Assembly (NCBI GenBank): GCA_937967465.1
Contig: CALBSW010000116.1
Span: 1-38,519, forward strand
Length of the DNA: 38,519 nt
DNA from: an uncultured Flavobacteriales bacterium
Lineage (GTDB): Bacteria > Bacteroidota > Bacteroidia > Flavobacteriales_D > Sanyastnellaceae
Reading direction: 5' to 3'
The first letter of the stretch is position 1; each line of letters opens with the position of its first letter. The notes under the pieces were generated by a model. That model was given only the letters and a program-made list of their open reading frames with translations. It did not search any database and was not told where the DNA came from. The position numbers were made by a program, and so were the translations under genes. Of this stretch, positions 16,444 to 24,229 are shown in pieces.

Positions 16444-17808
16444 ATGAGCAAGCCCAGCATTCCCAAAGGCACCCGCGACTTCACACCGGACGTGATGGCA
16501 CGCCGGCAGTGGATTTTCTCGACCATCCGCGCCGCCTTCGAAGCGCGTGGGTTCCAGCCCATCGAAACCCCGGCCATGGAGTCGTTGGCCACTTTGACCG
16601 GCAAATACGGAGAGGAGGGGGACCAGCTCATTTTCAAGCTGCTCAACAACGGGGATTTCCTGTCGAAGGCCAAGGATGAGACTTTGGCGGAGCGCGACAG
16701 CAAGGCCTTGTCCTTTCAGATTTCCAAAAAGGCCCTTCGGTATGACCTGACCGTGCCCTTCGCCCGGTTCGTGACCATGCACCGCAACGCCCTGCCGATG
16801 CCGTTCAAGCGCTATCAGATGCAGACGGTCTGGCGCGGGGACCGACCGGGCCGAGGGCGCTATCAGGAGTTTGTCCAATGCGATGCGGACATCATCGGAT
16901 CCACCGGCGTGCTGTGCGAGCTGGAGTTGGTGTCGCTGTTCCACGAGGCGTTGACTGCACTGGGCGTTCCCCAGTTCCGCATCCTGGTCAATGATCGGCG
17001 CATCCTCGCCGGTATGGCGGCTTCCTTGGGTGTGGAGGACCGTTTGACGGAATGGACCGTGGCCGTGGACAAACAGGACAAGGTGGGCATCGACGGGGTC
17101 TGCACAGAACTGGCCGACCGCGGCTTCGACGAGGCGGTTCAAGAGGGCACCCGCGCCTTGTTTGCCGACCGCGAAGCGGGACGTGCGGGCATGGCGGCCT
17201 TGGCTGCTGAATTCGACCACCCCGACGTCCATGCCGGCGTGGACGCCATGGGCGCACTGTGGGATTTGGCAGCCAGCGAAGGCATCGGCGCCCCGGAATT
17301 GGTGTTTGCGCCTGGCTTGGCGCGTGGTTTGAACTACTACACCGGTGCCATTTTCGAGGTGCAGGTCGTCGATGCACCTGTGGGCAGCATCTGCGGCGGC
17401 GGACGGTACGACGACCTCACGGGCATCTTTGGGATGCCGGGTGTCAGTGGTGTCGGCATCAGTTTCGGTGCGGACCGGATTTACGACGTGCTCGAGCACT
17501 TCGAGGCATTCCCGAGTGATTTGGAGACCGACTTGGACGTGCTGGTGTTGCACATGGGAGAAGACAGCGTGCCCCACATCCTCGATGCTGCGCGCCAATG
17601 TCGTGCAGCAGGGCTGCGCACGGAATTGTATCCGGATGCCGCCAAGTTGAAGAAGCAGTTCAAGTACGCCGACGATCGGAAAGCGCCCCACGTCCTGATC
17701 CTCGGAAGCGATGAGGTCGCAGCAGGTCAGGTCACTTGGCGGGACATGGCGTCAGGGGAGCAGAAGACGGCGCCGATGGACGACATCCTCGCCCAACTCA
17801 AAGGCTGA
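16444..17808 (+). CDS. hisS: Histidine--tRNA ligase
   Basis: 454 aa, class II aminoacyl-tRNA synthetase that charges tRNA-His. GTRDFTPDVMARR opens the catalytic domain; motif 2 is YQMQTVWRGDRPGRGRYQEF followed by QCDADIIG; the histidine-specific loop is APGLARGLNYYTGAIFEV; motif 3 is CGGGRYDD ... GVSGVGISFGADR. The C-terminal anticodon-binding domain (DVLVLHMGED ... RTELYPDAAKLKKQFKYAD) is complete. The protein is the usual length for the Bacteroidota form. The 3' end overlaps the convergent LytS-like gene by 11 nt. Confidence 0.97.
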   Translation: MSKPSIPKGTRDFTPDVMARRQWIFSTIRAAFEARGFQPIETPAMESLATLTGKYGEEGDQLIFKLLNNGDFLSKAKDETLAERDSKALSFQISKKALRYDLTVPFARFVTMHRNALPMPFKRYQMQTVWRGDRPGRGRYQEFVQCDADIIGSTGVLCELELVSLFHEALTALGVPQFRILVNDRRILAGMAASLGVEDRLTEWTVAVDKQDKVGIDGVCTELADRGFDEAVQEGTRALFADREAGRAGMAALAAEFDHPDVHAGVDAMGALWDLAASEGIGAPELVFAPGLARGLNYYTGAIFEVQVVDAPVGSICGGGRYDDLTGIFGMPGVSGVGISFGADRIYDVLEHFEAFPSDLETDLDVLVLHMGEDSVPHILDAARQCRAAGLRTELYPDAAKLKKQFKYADDRKAPHVLILGSDEVAAGQVTWRDMASGEQKTAPMDDILAQLKG

Positions 17809-18748
17809 CGGCACCCGAATTGTCGAGCAGCGGCAATTGGCAATTCCAATGCCCACCAGCATGTGCGATGCCGCCGTGGCGCAGCATGAAGGCGGCATCC
17901 CAATCTTTCAGCAGGTGACTGGGCCACGAAGAGGACAGGCTGGCATCGGAAGTCAGATGAACCGTCCCATCTGACACCCTCCACGTCCACGTCATCGGTC
18001 GGGTTCGGCCGTCTCGCAGGGCATCGATTCCCCAGCGTTCGGCCGCACCGAGAAAGAGCATCGCAGGGACTTTGCATCCCGGATGGAGTTCCTCAAGGAG
18101 GGCATGGCCTTCGATGTGAATGGACAGTCCCAGGTCGCCCAGCCAACGCGCCCACCGGTTCACATGACGGGCCACTTCGCGGAGGGGCAGGTCGTCTTGG
18201 TCCCGTTCCATGAAGACGTGGCGCAAATGGGCGGCCATTCCCCCGACATGTTCGGCGGCATCGGCCCCATCCATCTCGGGGTCCGAGATGTGGGATGCCA
18301 GACGGTCGAGCAGGAAATCCAGATCCTCAGCATTGCCCCTGGACAGAAGCAGGGCCGATTTGCAGCGGCGCATCCTGCGTTCCATGGCCTCTGCCTCCCG
18401 GGCACGCATGATCTGTTGTTGGACGGTCCCCCGGTGTGCGATGATGCTGCGTCTTTCTGTCGCTGCGGCATCGAGGCGCTCGCGTTTGTGCTGTCTGGCC
18501 AACCGCAGCAGCGGCCATGTGAAAATCAGGTTCACGGCCCATCCCACGAGACCGATGGCGATGGACCCAGTCCTTGCAGACCCCAGGTAGCCAATGCCCA
18601 CCGCCAAGGCCAGCCCAGACAGCAGAAGTCCCCACGACCACGGGTTCTTGCCGCCCAAAGCGGGAGGAAGGCCCATGCGGCGCAGTGGCCACACGATAGC
18701 CGCAAGGGCCAGCCACGGGGCGCAAGCAAACAGGTGGAGATTCAACAT
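17798..18748 (-). CDS. Degenerate LytS-like membrane protein (pseudo-kinase)
   Basis: 316 aa. Four hydrophobic segments in the first ~90 residues, a basic coiled-coil linker (about residues 80-130), then a region whose helical layout follows LytS/YehU kinases. Where PHFLFN should be, the sequence is LLLSRGNAEDLDFLLDRL, with no phospho-acceptor His, and where the N-box PLVENA should be it is MLFLGAAERWGIDAL. Both catalytic signatures are therefore missing. The ATG at 18748 is preferred to a TTG at 18778 that overlaps meaB; it starts 20 nt after the meaB stop and is likely in its operon. A sensor or adaptor role without catalysis is inferred; the kinase ancestry itself is only moderately sure. 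Confidence 0.65.
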   Translation of the reverse strand: MLNLHLFACAPWLALAAIVWPLRRMGLPPALGGKNPWSWGLLLSGLALAVGIGYLGSARTGSIAIGLVGWAVNLIFTWPLLRLARQHKRERLDAAATERRSIIAHRGTVQQQIMRAREAEAMERRMRRCKSALLLSRGNAEDLDFLLDRLASHISDPEMDGADAAEHVGGMAAHLRHVFMERDQDDLPLREVARHVNRWARWLGDLGLSIHIEGHALLEELHPGCKVPAMLFLGAAERWGIDALRDGRTRPMTWTWRVSDGTVHLTSDASLSSSWPSHLLKDWDAAFMLRHGGIAHAGGHWNCQLPLLDNSGAVSL

Positions 18749-18768
18749 GGTCAAGGGGCACAAGTGCC

Positions 18769-19824
18769 TCAAGACCAATCTAACCGGTCCAGCAATCTGC
18801 GGACCGCATCGTAGGGAAGGGTTTGTGAGCGTTGTGCTTCAGTTTGCAACCGTGCCCAGGCGGCTTGGAAGTCGGGGTGGGCGAATGCGCGCTGCTTCAA
18901 TTCAGCATCCAGCGCCGCCTCCAGGGCAGTCGCGCGTTGGTGCTCACGGCGTGCGGCCAGCATCCCGGATTCGACGGCTTGTTCCAGCCGGTCTTCCATG
19001 CGATCGAGCCAACCTTCCACTTGGCGGACATCCAGGCTGCTTCCCAAACCGAACAAGGGCGGAGCGCCGTGCAAGGGCGGCGGAAGCAATGCCAGTGCGC
19101 CGCGGTAGGCTGCCAGGCTCGTTTTGGCCTCCGCCATCCGCTCAGCAGGCCCATCGCATTTGTTCATGATCAACACATCGGCCCACTCGAGGATGCCGCG
19201 TTTGATTCCCTGAACGCCATCGCCTCCACCGGGAAGCATGAGCAGCAGGAACAAGTCGGTCATGCTCCGCACTTCCGTTTCACTTTGTCCCACCCCAACC
19301 GTTTCGATCAAAATGCGGTCAAATCCAGCCGCTTCGCAGAGGACCAAGGTCTCTCGGGTGGCGCGGGCGACACCGCCCAGTGCCGTGCCCGCAGGGGAGG
19401 GGCGGACAAAGGCATCGGTGTGTTGGGCAAGGTCCCCCATGCGGGTTTTGTCGCCGAGCATGCTCCCGCCGGTTCGTTGGCTGGAGGGGTCGACCGCGAG
19501 GACCGCCACACGGTGGCCCCGCTGGATCAATGCCATGCCTGCCGCTTCAATCCAGGTGCTCTTGCCGACACCCGGGACACCCGTGATGCCGTAGCGATGT
19601 GCTTGGACGCGGTGGGGCGCCAACCTCGACAACAGGTCTTCGGCTGCGGGCCGGTCATCGGGGCGGTGGCTCTCCACGAGGCTGATGGCCTTGGCCAAGG
19701 CGACCCGGTCACCCCGGCGGATGGCATCCGCCCAAGTTGCGGCATCGGGGTACGCCGTCTTTTGCGCCTCCCGAATCCGATCCATCGCACGTTTCCGTGC
19801 GTCATTTTGAGGGTCTTTGGCCAT
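18769..19824 (-). CDS. meaB: Methylmalonyl-CoA mutase-associated GTPase MeaB (ArgK family)
   Basis: 351 aa, G3E-family P-loop GTPase that chaperones adenosylcobalamin loading and protection of methylmalonyl-CoA mutase. Walker A GVPGVGKST at residues 82-90, AVDPSSQRTGGSMLGDKTRM, the switch region ETVGVGQSETEV, LMLPGGGDGVQGIKRGILE and NKCDGP (base recognition) are all present. The C-terminal dimerisation helices are intact. TAACTTCG ends 8 nt before the ATG. The mutase genes are not in the window; the neighbour downstream is a pseudo-kinase-like membrane protein. Confidence 0.95.
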   Translation of the reverse strand: MAKDPQNDARKRAMDRIREAQKTAYPDAATWADAIRRGDRVALAKAISLVESHRPDDRPAAEDLLSRLAPHRVQAHRYGITGVPGVGKSTWIEAAGMALIQRGHRVAVLAVDPSSQRTGGSMLGDKTRMGDLAQHTDAFVRPSPAGTALGGVARATRETLVLCEAAGFDRILIETVGVGQSETEVRSMTDLFLLLMLPGGGDGVQGIKRGILEWADVLIMNKCDGPAERMAEAKTSLAAYRGALALLPPPLHGAPPLFGLGSSLDVRQVEGWLDRMEDRLEQAVESGMLAARREHQRATALEAALDAELKQRAFAHPDFQAAWARLQTEAQRSQTLPYDAVRRLLDRLDWS

Positions 19825-19832
19825 GCCGGGCC

Positions 19833-19840
19833 CGAAGTTA
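19833..19840 (-). promoter_or_regulatory. -7-like promoter element TAACTTCG (meaB)
   Basis: TAACTTCG on the minus strand, 8 nt before the ATG at 19824. Confidence 0.45.
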
Positions 19841-19844
19841 GCGG

Positions 19845-19851
19845 TAGTTTG
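19845..19851 (+). promoter_or_regulatory. -7-like promoter element TAGTTTG
   Basis: TAGTTTG (one base shorter than TAnnTTTG), 8 nt before the ATG at 19860; divergent from the meaB element 5 nt away. Confidence 0.3.
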
Positions 19852-19859
19852 GTCCCCTC

Positions 19860-20660
19860 ATGCGCACGCAGCATCCAGCTTCTTGGACATGGTGGTCCGC
19901 GGTCTTGGCCATGTTGGCCTTTATCGGACCGTCGAAGGCGCTCGCGCAAATGCCGCAGTTGCCTGTGGATTCCATCGTTCAAGTGGGCCTTCGTGGGGAA
20001 GTGCTCGGTCCGGATGGAAGGGGGTTGCCCGGGTGCATGATCGTCAATCGATCCACAGGTGAAGGCCGCTTCGGCAGTGCCAGCGGTCGGTTTGCACTCC
20101 AGGTCGTGCCAGGCGACACCGTGCAATTCGCCGCCATCGGCTTTCGCACGGTGACCCGGCGTGTGCCCCAGCAGCTTCCTGGCGAAGGGACTTGGAATTG
20201 GACCGTTCACTTGGCCCGGATCGCGGTGGATGTGGCGACGGCAGAGGTCATCGCCCCGCGAGACTTGGGAGACATTGTGCGGGACATTCAAGCCCTCGGC
20301 TATGAGGAGAAGGAGATGCGGACCAGCGGCATTGACGCCTTGACCAGTCCCATCACCTATCTCTACGAGCAATTCAACCGCATGGAGCGGAGCAAGCGTG
20401 AAGTGGCGAGACTGGAAAACGAGGACCGCCGGAGGGACCTGCTCAAGGAGCTGATGGGCAAGTATGTCGACTACGACATCGTGTCCCTCGCGCCAGAGGA
20501 ATTCGATGCGTTTGTGGAATTTGTCGATCCGGGGGAAGCGGTGTTGAAGGCCTTGACCCAGTATGAATTCATCCTCTGGACCCGCGAGCGTTTCACCGCA
20601 TTCAAAGCCCGGCCCGAGCGGCTGGAAGACGCCGACTTCGAGTACCAGTGGGACGATTGA
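19860..20660 (+). CDS. Secreted carboxypeptidase-regulatory-like domain protein
   Basis: 266 aa. Signal peptide over the first ~30 residues (VLAMLAFIGPSKALAQ). Residues ~40-120 form a CarboxypepD_reg-like Ig fold: VGLRGEVLGPDGRGLPGCMIVNRS, GSASGRFALQVVPGDTVQFAAIGF. The rest is a charged helical region (EQFNRMERSKREVARLENEDRRRDLL) and an acidic end. Such proteins are frequent periplasmic or outer-membrane-facing proteins in Bacteroidota, but this one lacks any receptor barrel. Function unknown. Confidence 0.82.
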   Translation: MRTQHPASWTWWSAVLAMLAFIGPSKALAQMPQLPVDSIVQVGLRGEVLGPDGRGLPGCMIVNRSTGEGRFGSASGRFALQVVPGDTVQFAAIGFRTVTRRVPQQLPGEGTWNWTVHLARIAVDVATAEVIAPRDLGDIVRDIQALGYEEKEMRTSGIDALTSPITYLYEQFNRMERSKREVARLENEDRRRDLLKELMGKYVDYDIVSLAPEEFDAFVEFVDPGEAVLKALTQYEFILWTRERFTAFKARPERLEDADFEYQWDD

Positions 20661-20669
20661 GTCTGGCGC

Positions 20670-21011
20670 TCACTCCAAGTAGGAGGAGTTGAGGTAGAAG
20701 GCGAACGCCTTGAAGACCAGCCCCGCGCCGGCAATGGCCACACCGGCAATCCGGACGGAGCGCCAACGGCCTTCGTATTGGTCGAACCGGACCACGAGGT
20801 CGATGAACAAGGACATGGCCGCCACGGCTTCAAACAAGGTCACCCAGCCCCGGCGGGCATCGATGAAATCCATGATGCGAACCGCCACGTGATCCGGTTG
20901 GCCATCCTGAAGGGCGATGTCGGCCAAAAACAAGGCGTTGTATGCCACGAGCAGAACGAGGCTCGAATCCAAAAGGCGTTGCTCGATGGAGGCGGGTGCA
21001 GGGGAGGCCAT
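20670..21011 (-). CDS. Small integral membrane protein
   Basis: 113 aa with about three membrane helices: LLDSSLVLLVAYNALFLADI, GWVTLFEAVAAMSLFIDLVV and VRIAGVAIAGAGLVFKAFAF. No family recognised. The start at 21011 lies 4 nt after TAACTTCG, the same arrangement as the gene at 3501, which supports it being expressed on its own. Nine nt separate its stop from the convergent gene at 19860-20660. Confidence 0.75.
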   Translation of the reverse strand: MASPAPASIEQRLLDSSLVLLVAYNALFLADIALQDGQPDHVAVRIMDFIDARRGWVTLFEAVAAMSLFIDLVVRFDQYEGRWRSVRIAGVAIAGAGLVFKAFAFYLNSSYLE

Positions 21012-21015
21012 GACG

Positions 21016-21023
21016 CGAAGTTA
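21016..21023 (-). promoter_or_regulatory. -7-like promoter element TAACTTCG
   Basis: TAACTTCG on the minus strand, 4 nt before the ATG at 21011. Confidence 0.45.
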
Positions 21024-21069
21024 GATGGGCAGTTCATGCCCGACACGCTCCGCACAACATTTCGGGCAT

Positions 21070-21077
21070 TACATTCG
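21070..21077 (+). promoter_or_regulatory. -7-like promoter element TACATTCG
   Basis: TACATTCG, 13 nt before the ATG of the 74-aa lipoprotein gene. Confidence 0.35.
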
Positions 21078-21090
21078 TTGATACTCTGCC

Positions 21091-21315
21091 ATGCTGAACG
21101 ACTCCAGACCCAAAGTGCGCGTCGCATCCTTGCGCACAGCGCCTCCTTTTTCGCCGGATCAAAAAGGGCGACAGGATCGGCTCCAGCGCGCCGCAGTGGT
21201 GACACTCGGATGCCTGTGGTTGCTGGCTTTTGCCACAGGTTGCAGCCGGAACACCAAGAATTGCAGCGCCTATGATGGCGTCCAGTTCGAAGTGTCCTCC
21301 GAGGCTCAGAACTGA
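21091..21315 (+). CDS. Small putative lipoprotein
   Basis: 74 aa. After a charged N-terminal ~30 residues there is a hydrophobic segment VVTLGCLWLLAFATGCSRN with a good lipobox (FATGC); the mature part would be only ~25 residues and contains CSAYDG, like the short CPAY-containing lipoproteins of Bacteroidota. The long charged stretch before the membrane segment is unusual for a lipoprotein. A TACATTCG element 13 nt upstream supports expression. The last 10 nt overlap the convergent MBOAT gene. Function unknown. Confidence 0.6.
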   Translation: MLNDSRPKVRVASLRTAPPFSPDQKGRQDRLQRAAVVTLGCLWLLAFATGCSRNTKNCSAYDGVQFEVSSEAQN

Positions 21316-23015
21316 AAGTAGATGAAGGGCGTGCCGCCCGCTGCGAGCACGGCCATGGCCACAGCCACCGCTGCGGTCGCACACCCCACCTGAACGGCAA
21401 ACGGCGCCTGGATAAAGGCGTTGCGGTAGGCTTGCTTCCAAGCGGACGGCAGCCAGTGGATGGCATAGCCGAGCGCCATCATCGCAAACACGTGGCCGTA
21501 GTGGTTGCAGATGTCAACGATGTCCTGCACCGGGGTGAGGCTTCCCAATTTGGCCAACACCACATTGGCCGCATCCCATTCTGCACCGAGGTCATGGTCG
21601 GTACCGAAACTGGCCCAAGTGGTGTGCGAGGCCGTTCGGAACCAAATCCGGGTGAAGGTGATGAAGTGAAAGGTGATCAAAATGGCCACCACCCGCTTCC
21701 AGAACCGGTCCTTGATTTCCCAGGGACTGATTTTCCGCCACAGTTTGTAGACCGTGATGCCCAAGCCATTGAGGCCACCCCAGATGACGAAGTTCCAGCT
21801 GGCCCCGTGCCACAGGCCACCCAGCAGCATGGTCATCCAGAGGTTGATGTTGGTCGTCACCCAAGCCTTGAACTTCGGGATGCGCGCCATGGCCAATCCC
21901 ACCCCCATCGCCGTTCCAAACAGGCCCGCAATGAAGGTGGGCTCAGGGTAAAGCAGCAGCACGAAGCTCAGCAGGAAACTCCCGCTGATGGCCGTGAACC
22001 ACGACGCGTTGCGGTTGCCTCCCATGGGGATGTAGAGGTAGTCCTTGAGCCAGCCGGAAAGGCTCAGGTGCCAGCGCCGCCAGAAGTTCCCACAGCTGTC
22101 CGCTTTGTAGGGACTGTCGAAGTTCTGAGGCAGTCGGTAGCCCATGAGCAAGGCGACCCCGATGGCCATGTCGGTGTACCCACTGAAGTCCGCATAGACC
22201 TGAAGGGAATACCCGTACATGGCCATGAGCACCTCGAATCCACTGTGGGCTTCAGGTGAAGCAAAAACGCGGTCGTTGAAGTTGACTGCAATCCAGTCGG
22301 CGAGCAGCACCTTTTTGAGCAGGCCATTGAGAATCCAAAATCCCGCCCGGCCAACCGTTTGGCGATCCACCCGATGGGGATTCAGGATTTGCGGAACGAA
22401 GTCCGCGGCCCGCACGATGGGCCCCGCCACCAGCTGCGGAAAAAAGGACACGTAGAATCCGAAGTCGGTCAGCCGGCGAAGCGGTTCGATGTGCCGCCGG
22501 TGAATGTCCACCGTGTAGCTGATGGTCTGGAAGGTGTAGAAGCTGATGCCGACGGGGAGGAGGATGCGGTCCACCGACCAGCCCGTACCAAGGACGGCAT
22601 TGCTCCCCACAGCCAACCAGTTCCGGGGGACCAGGGCAGCGCCGGTGGCGCTGTTCCAGGCATCGGTCAGGAAATAGGTGTACTTGAAGTAAAACAGCAG
22701 CCCCAGGTTCAGCGCGATGCTCAGGGCGAGCCACCGCGTCCGGGCACCCTCCGTGCGCCCCGCGTGAATCCGCCGGCCGATGACGTGGTCGCTGACTGTG
22801 GAGAACAGCAGGATCAAGACAAACCATCCGCTGGTCTTCCAGTAAAACAGCAGGCTGGCCAGCAACAGCCAGCCATGGCGCATGCTGCGCTGCCGGTCCC
22901 GGTGCCACAGGCCATCCACAGCAAGGACCACGAGCAGGAATACCCAGAACGTGCCGTCCAGGAAGGTCCAAGGGGCCGAAGGGTCGTGGCGGAACCAGGA
23001 GATCCAGTCTGTCAT
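21306..23015 (-). CDS. MBOAT-family O-acyltransferase with C-terminal FIYFQF
   Basis: 569 aa, multi-pass inner-membrane O-acyltransferase of the AlgI/DltB/PatA group, which passes an acyl group from a cytoplasmic donor to the outside for esterification of an envelope polymer. Family marks: FFPQLVAGPIVRAADFVPQI, FSGYTDMAIG, the invariant FWRRWHLSLSGWLKDYLYIP (His316) and GGLWHGASWNFVIWG (His403, the expected catalytic His). The last six residues, FIYFQF with Tyr566, resemble the extracytoplasmic acyl-shuttle hexapeptide described for DltX and for MBOATs that carry it fused. It is the last gene of the operon; its ATG overlaps the stop of the second SGNH gene as ATGA. Polymer and acyl group are unknown. 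Confidence 0.93.
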   Translation of the reverse strand: MTDWISWFRHDPSAPWTFLDGTFWVFLLVVLAVDGLWHRDRQRSMRHGWLLLASLLFYWKTSGWFVLILLFSTVSDHVIGRRIHAGRTEGARTRWLALSIALNLGLLFYFKYTYFLTDAWNSATGAALVPRNWLAVGSNAVLGTGWSVDRILLPVGISFYTFQTISYTVDIHRRHIEPLRRLTDFGFYVSFFPQLVAGPIVRAADFVPQILNPHRVDRQTVGRAGFWILNGLLKKVLLADWIAVNFNDRVFASPEAHSGFEVLMAMYGYSLQVYADFSGYTDMAIGVALLMGYRLPQNFDSPYKADSCGNFWRRWHLSLSGWLKDYLYIPMGGNRNASWFTAISGSFLLSFVLLLYPEPTFIAGLFGTAMGVGLAMARIPKFKAWVTTNINLWMTMLLGGLWHGASWNFVIWGGLNGLGITVYKLWRKISPWEIKDRFWKRVVAILITFHFITFTRIWFRTASHTTWASFGTDHDLGAEWDAANVVLAKLGSLTPVQDIVDICNHYGHVFAMMALGYAIHWLPSAWKQAYRNAFIQAPFAVQVGCATAAVAVAMAVLAAGGTPFIYFQF

Positions 23016-24229
23016 TGTGGGTTCAGGCTGAATGCGGTTCGGGTCAAGGTGGCGTACAACAGCTCTCCGATGAGCACGTAGCCATTCCGATTGAAATGCA
23101 GGTGGTCAGAAGCCGCAAAGCCCCCATCGCGCAGCACGTCGATGCTGTGGGCTCCCCCCAAGGCGCCGTAGAGGTCCCAACAGGCGACGCCCATTTCCTC
23201 GACCAGTTCCAGCATGGCGGTGCGCACCCGTTCCGCATTGGCGTTGTGTCGGCGTCGGTAGTGGCTGTCGTTGTTGGTGACGAGCAGCACCTCCATCCCA
23301 GGGGATGCCGTCCTCATCGAGTCGATCAGTTGGCGGTAGCGGGCTTTGAAGCGCTCAGGACGGAACCGCTCCGGGGGCATGTGGGCATCGTTGATGCCCC
23401 AAGCGAGAATGGCCAAATCTCCAGCGGTCTGTTGGAGCTGGGCTTTCAGGTGAGGGTGGCGCAGCCAAGCCGCCGTGCTCGCGCCGTTGCCGCCGAGGTC
23501 ATGGTAGACGACGTCAGCATGGTCGCATTGGAACAGGACCCCGTGCAGGTGCGCTGCTCCGGAATCCGGTGGGACGAGGTGCAAGGTGTCCCCGTGAACT
23601 GGGGCCTGGGCGTCGGCCAACCGCCAGCCATTCGATTCGCTGGGACGGGTCAAAATGTGCACCCCGTCTGGACAGGCGTCGAGGGCGCTGCACCAGAGTT
23701 GGACGGTGTCGGGCGCCGAGGAAGAGACTTCCAAGCCGGTCACGCCCCAATCGCCGCGGTGGCGTCTGTGCGCCGAACGTTGGCCGGTCCAGGGGGCCGG
23801 GCTGTGCCATTGGGTGTCTGGTGGTCCGTTCTCTCCCGCCAGGCGATGGGGGGCAACCACCCCCCGTGTGGCCAGAACACCGGGTCGGTCGGCCATCAAT
23901 GCGTTGCGAAAGGACCAGCCGATGCGGCCCGCTTGAACATGGGATCCGCCGAAGTGCAGGATGTTGAGGGGAAGCCTTCCAGCAGTGTCTCCTTCGAGCA
24001 GGTGCCGCCATTGGCGAAGAAACCCGGCCATGTGTTCGGCGCCATGGACATGGTCCGGGGCATCGCCTACCATGGCGAGTGCAGGGGAGCGCAGGGGATC
24101 GGTGGCCACCAGGGTGGAGTCGCGCCAGCCCATTTCCGCTTCCGTCGCCGCTTTTTCCTGAGCATGAGCGCAAGGAAGGGCCAGCCAACAACAGGATGCC
24201 CACAGGGAAAGGACTTCTTTACGGCGCAT
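23012..24229 (-). CDS. Secreted SGNH hydrolase-fold protein 2
   Basis: 405 aa. Start MRRKEVLSLWASCCWLAL at 24229 gives a signal peptide ending near AHAQ; it overlaps the stop of the preceding gene by 11 nt. SGNH blocks: ILHFGGSHVQAGRIG with Ser96 as nucleophile (GGS in place of the usual GDS), GGNGASTAAW, LAWGINDAHMP (block III) and SDHLHFNRNGY with the Asp375-x-x-His378 pair. AlgJ/AlgX- and PatB-like partners of MBOATs have this fold and take the acyl group on the Ser. I infer a periplasmic acyltransferase or esterase acting with the MBOAT whose start codon overlaps its stop. Confidence 0.88.
   Translation of the reverse strand: MRRKEVLSLWASCCWLALPCAHAQEKAATEAEMGWRDSTLVATDPLRSPALAMVGDAPDHVHGAEHMAGFLRQWRHLLEGDTAGRLPLNILHFGGSHVQAGRIGWSFRNALMADRPGVLATRGVVAPHRLAGENGPPDTQWHSPAPWTGQRSAHRRHRGDWGVTGLEVSSSAPDTVQLWCSALDACPDGVHILTRPSESNGWRLADAQAPVHGDTLHLVPPDSGAAHLHGVLFQCDHADVVYHDLGGNGASTAAWLRHPHLKAQLQQTAGDLAILAWGINDAHMPPERFRPERFKARYRQLIDSMRTASPGMEVLLVTNNDSHYRRRHNANAERVRTAMLELVEEMGVACWDLYGALGGAHSIDVLRDGGFAASDHLHFNRNGYVLIGELLYATLTRTAFSLNPQ

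Noticed and set aside
15442..17691. 749-codon open frame on the minus strand
   Set aside because: Antisense to the WD40 gene and hisS, both of which have clear motifs.
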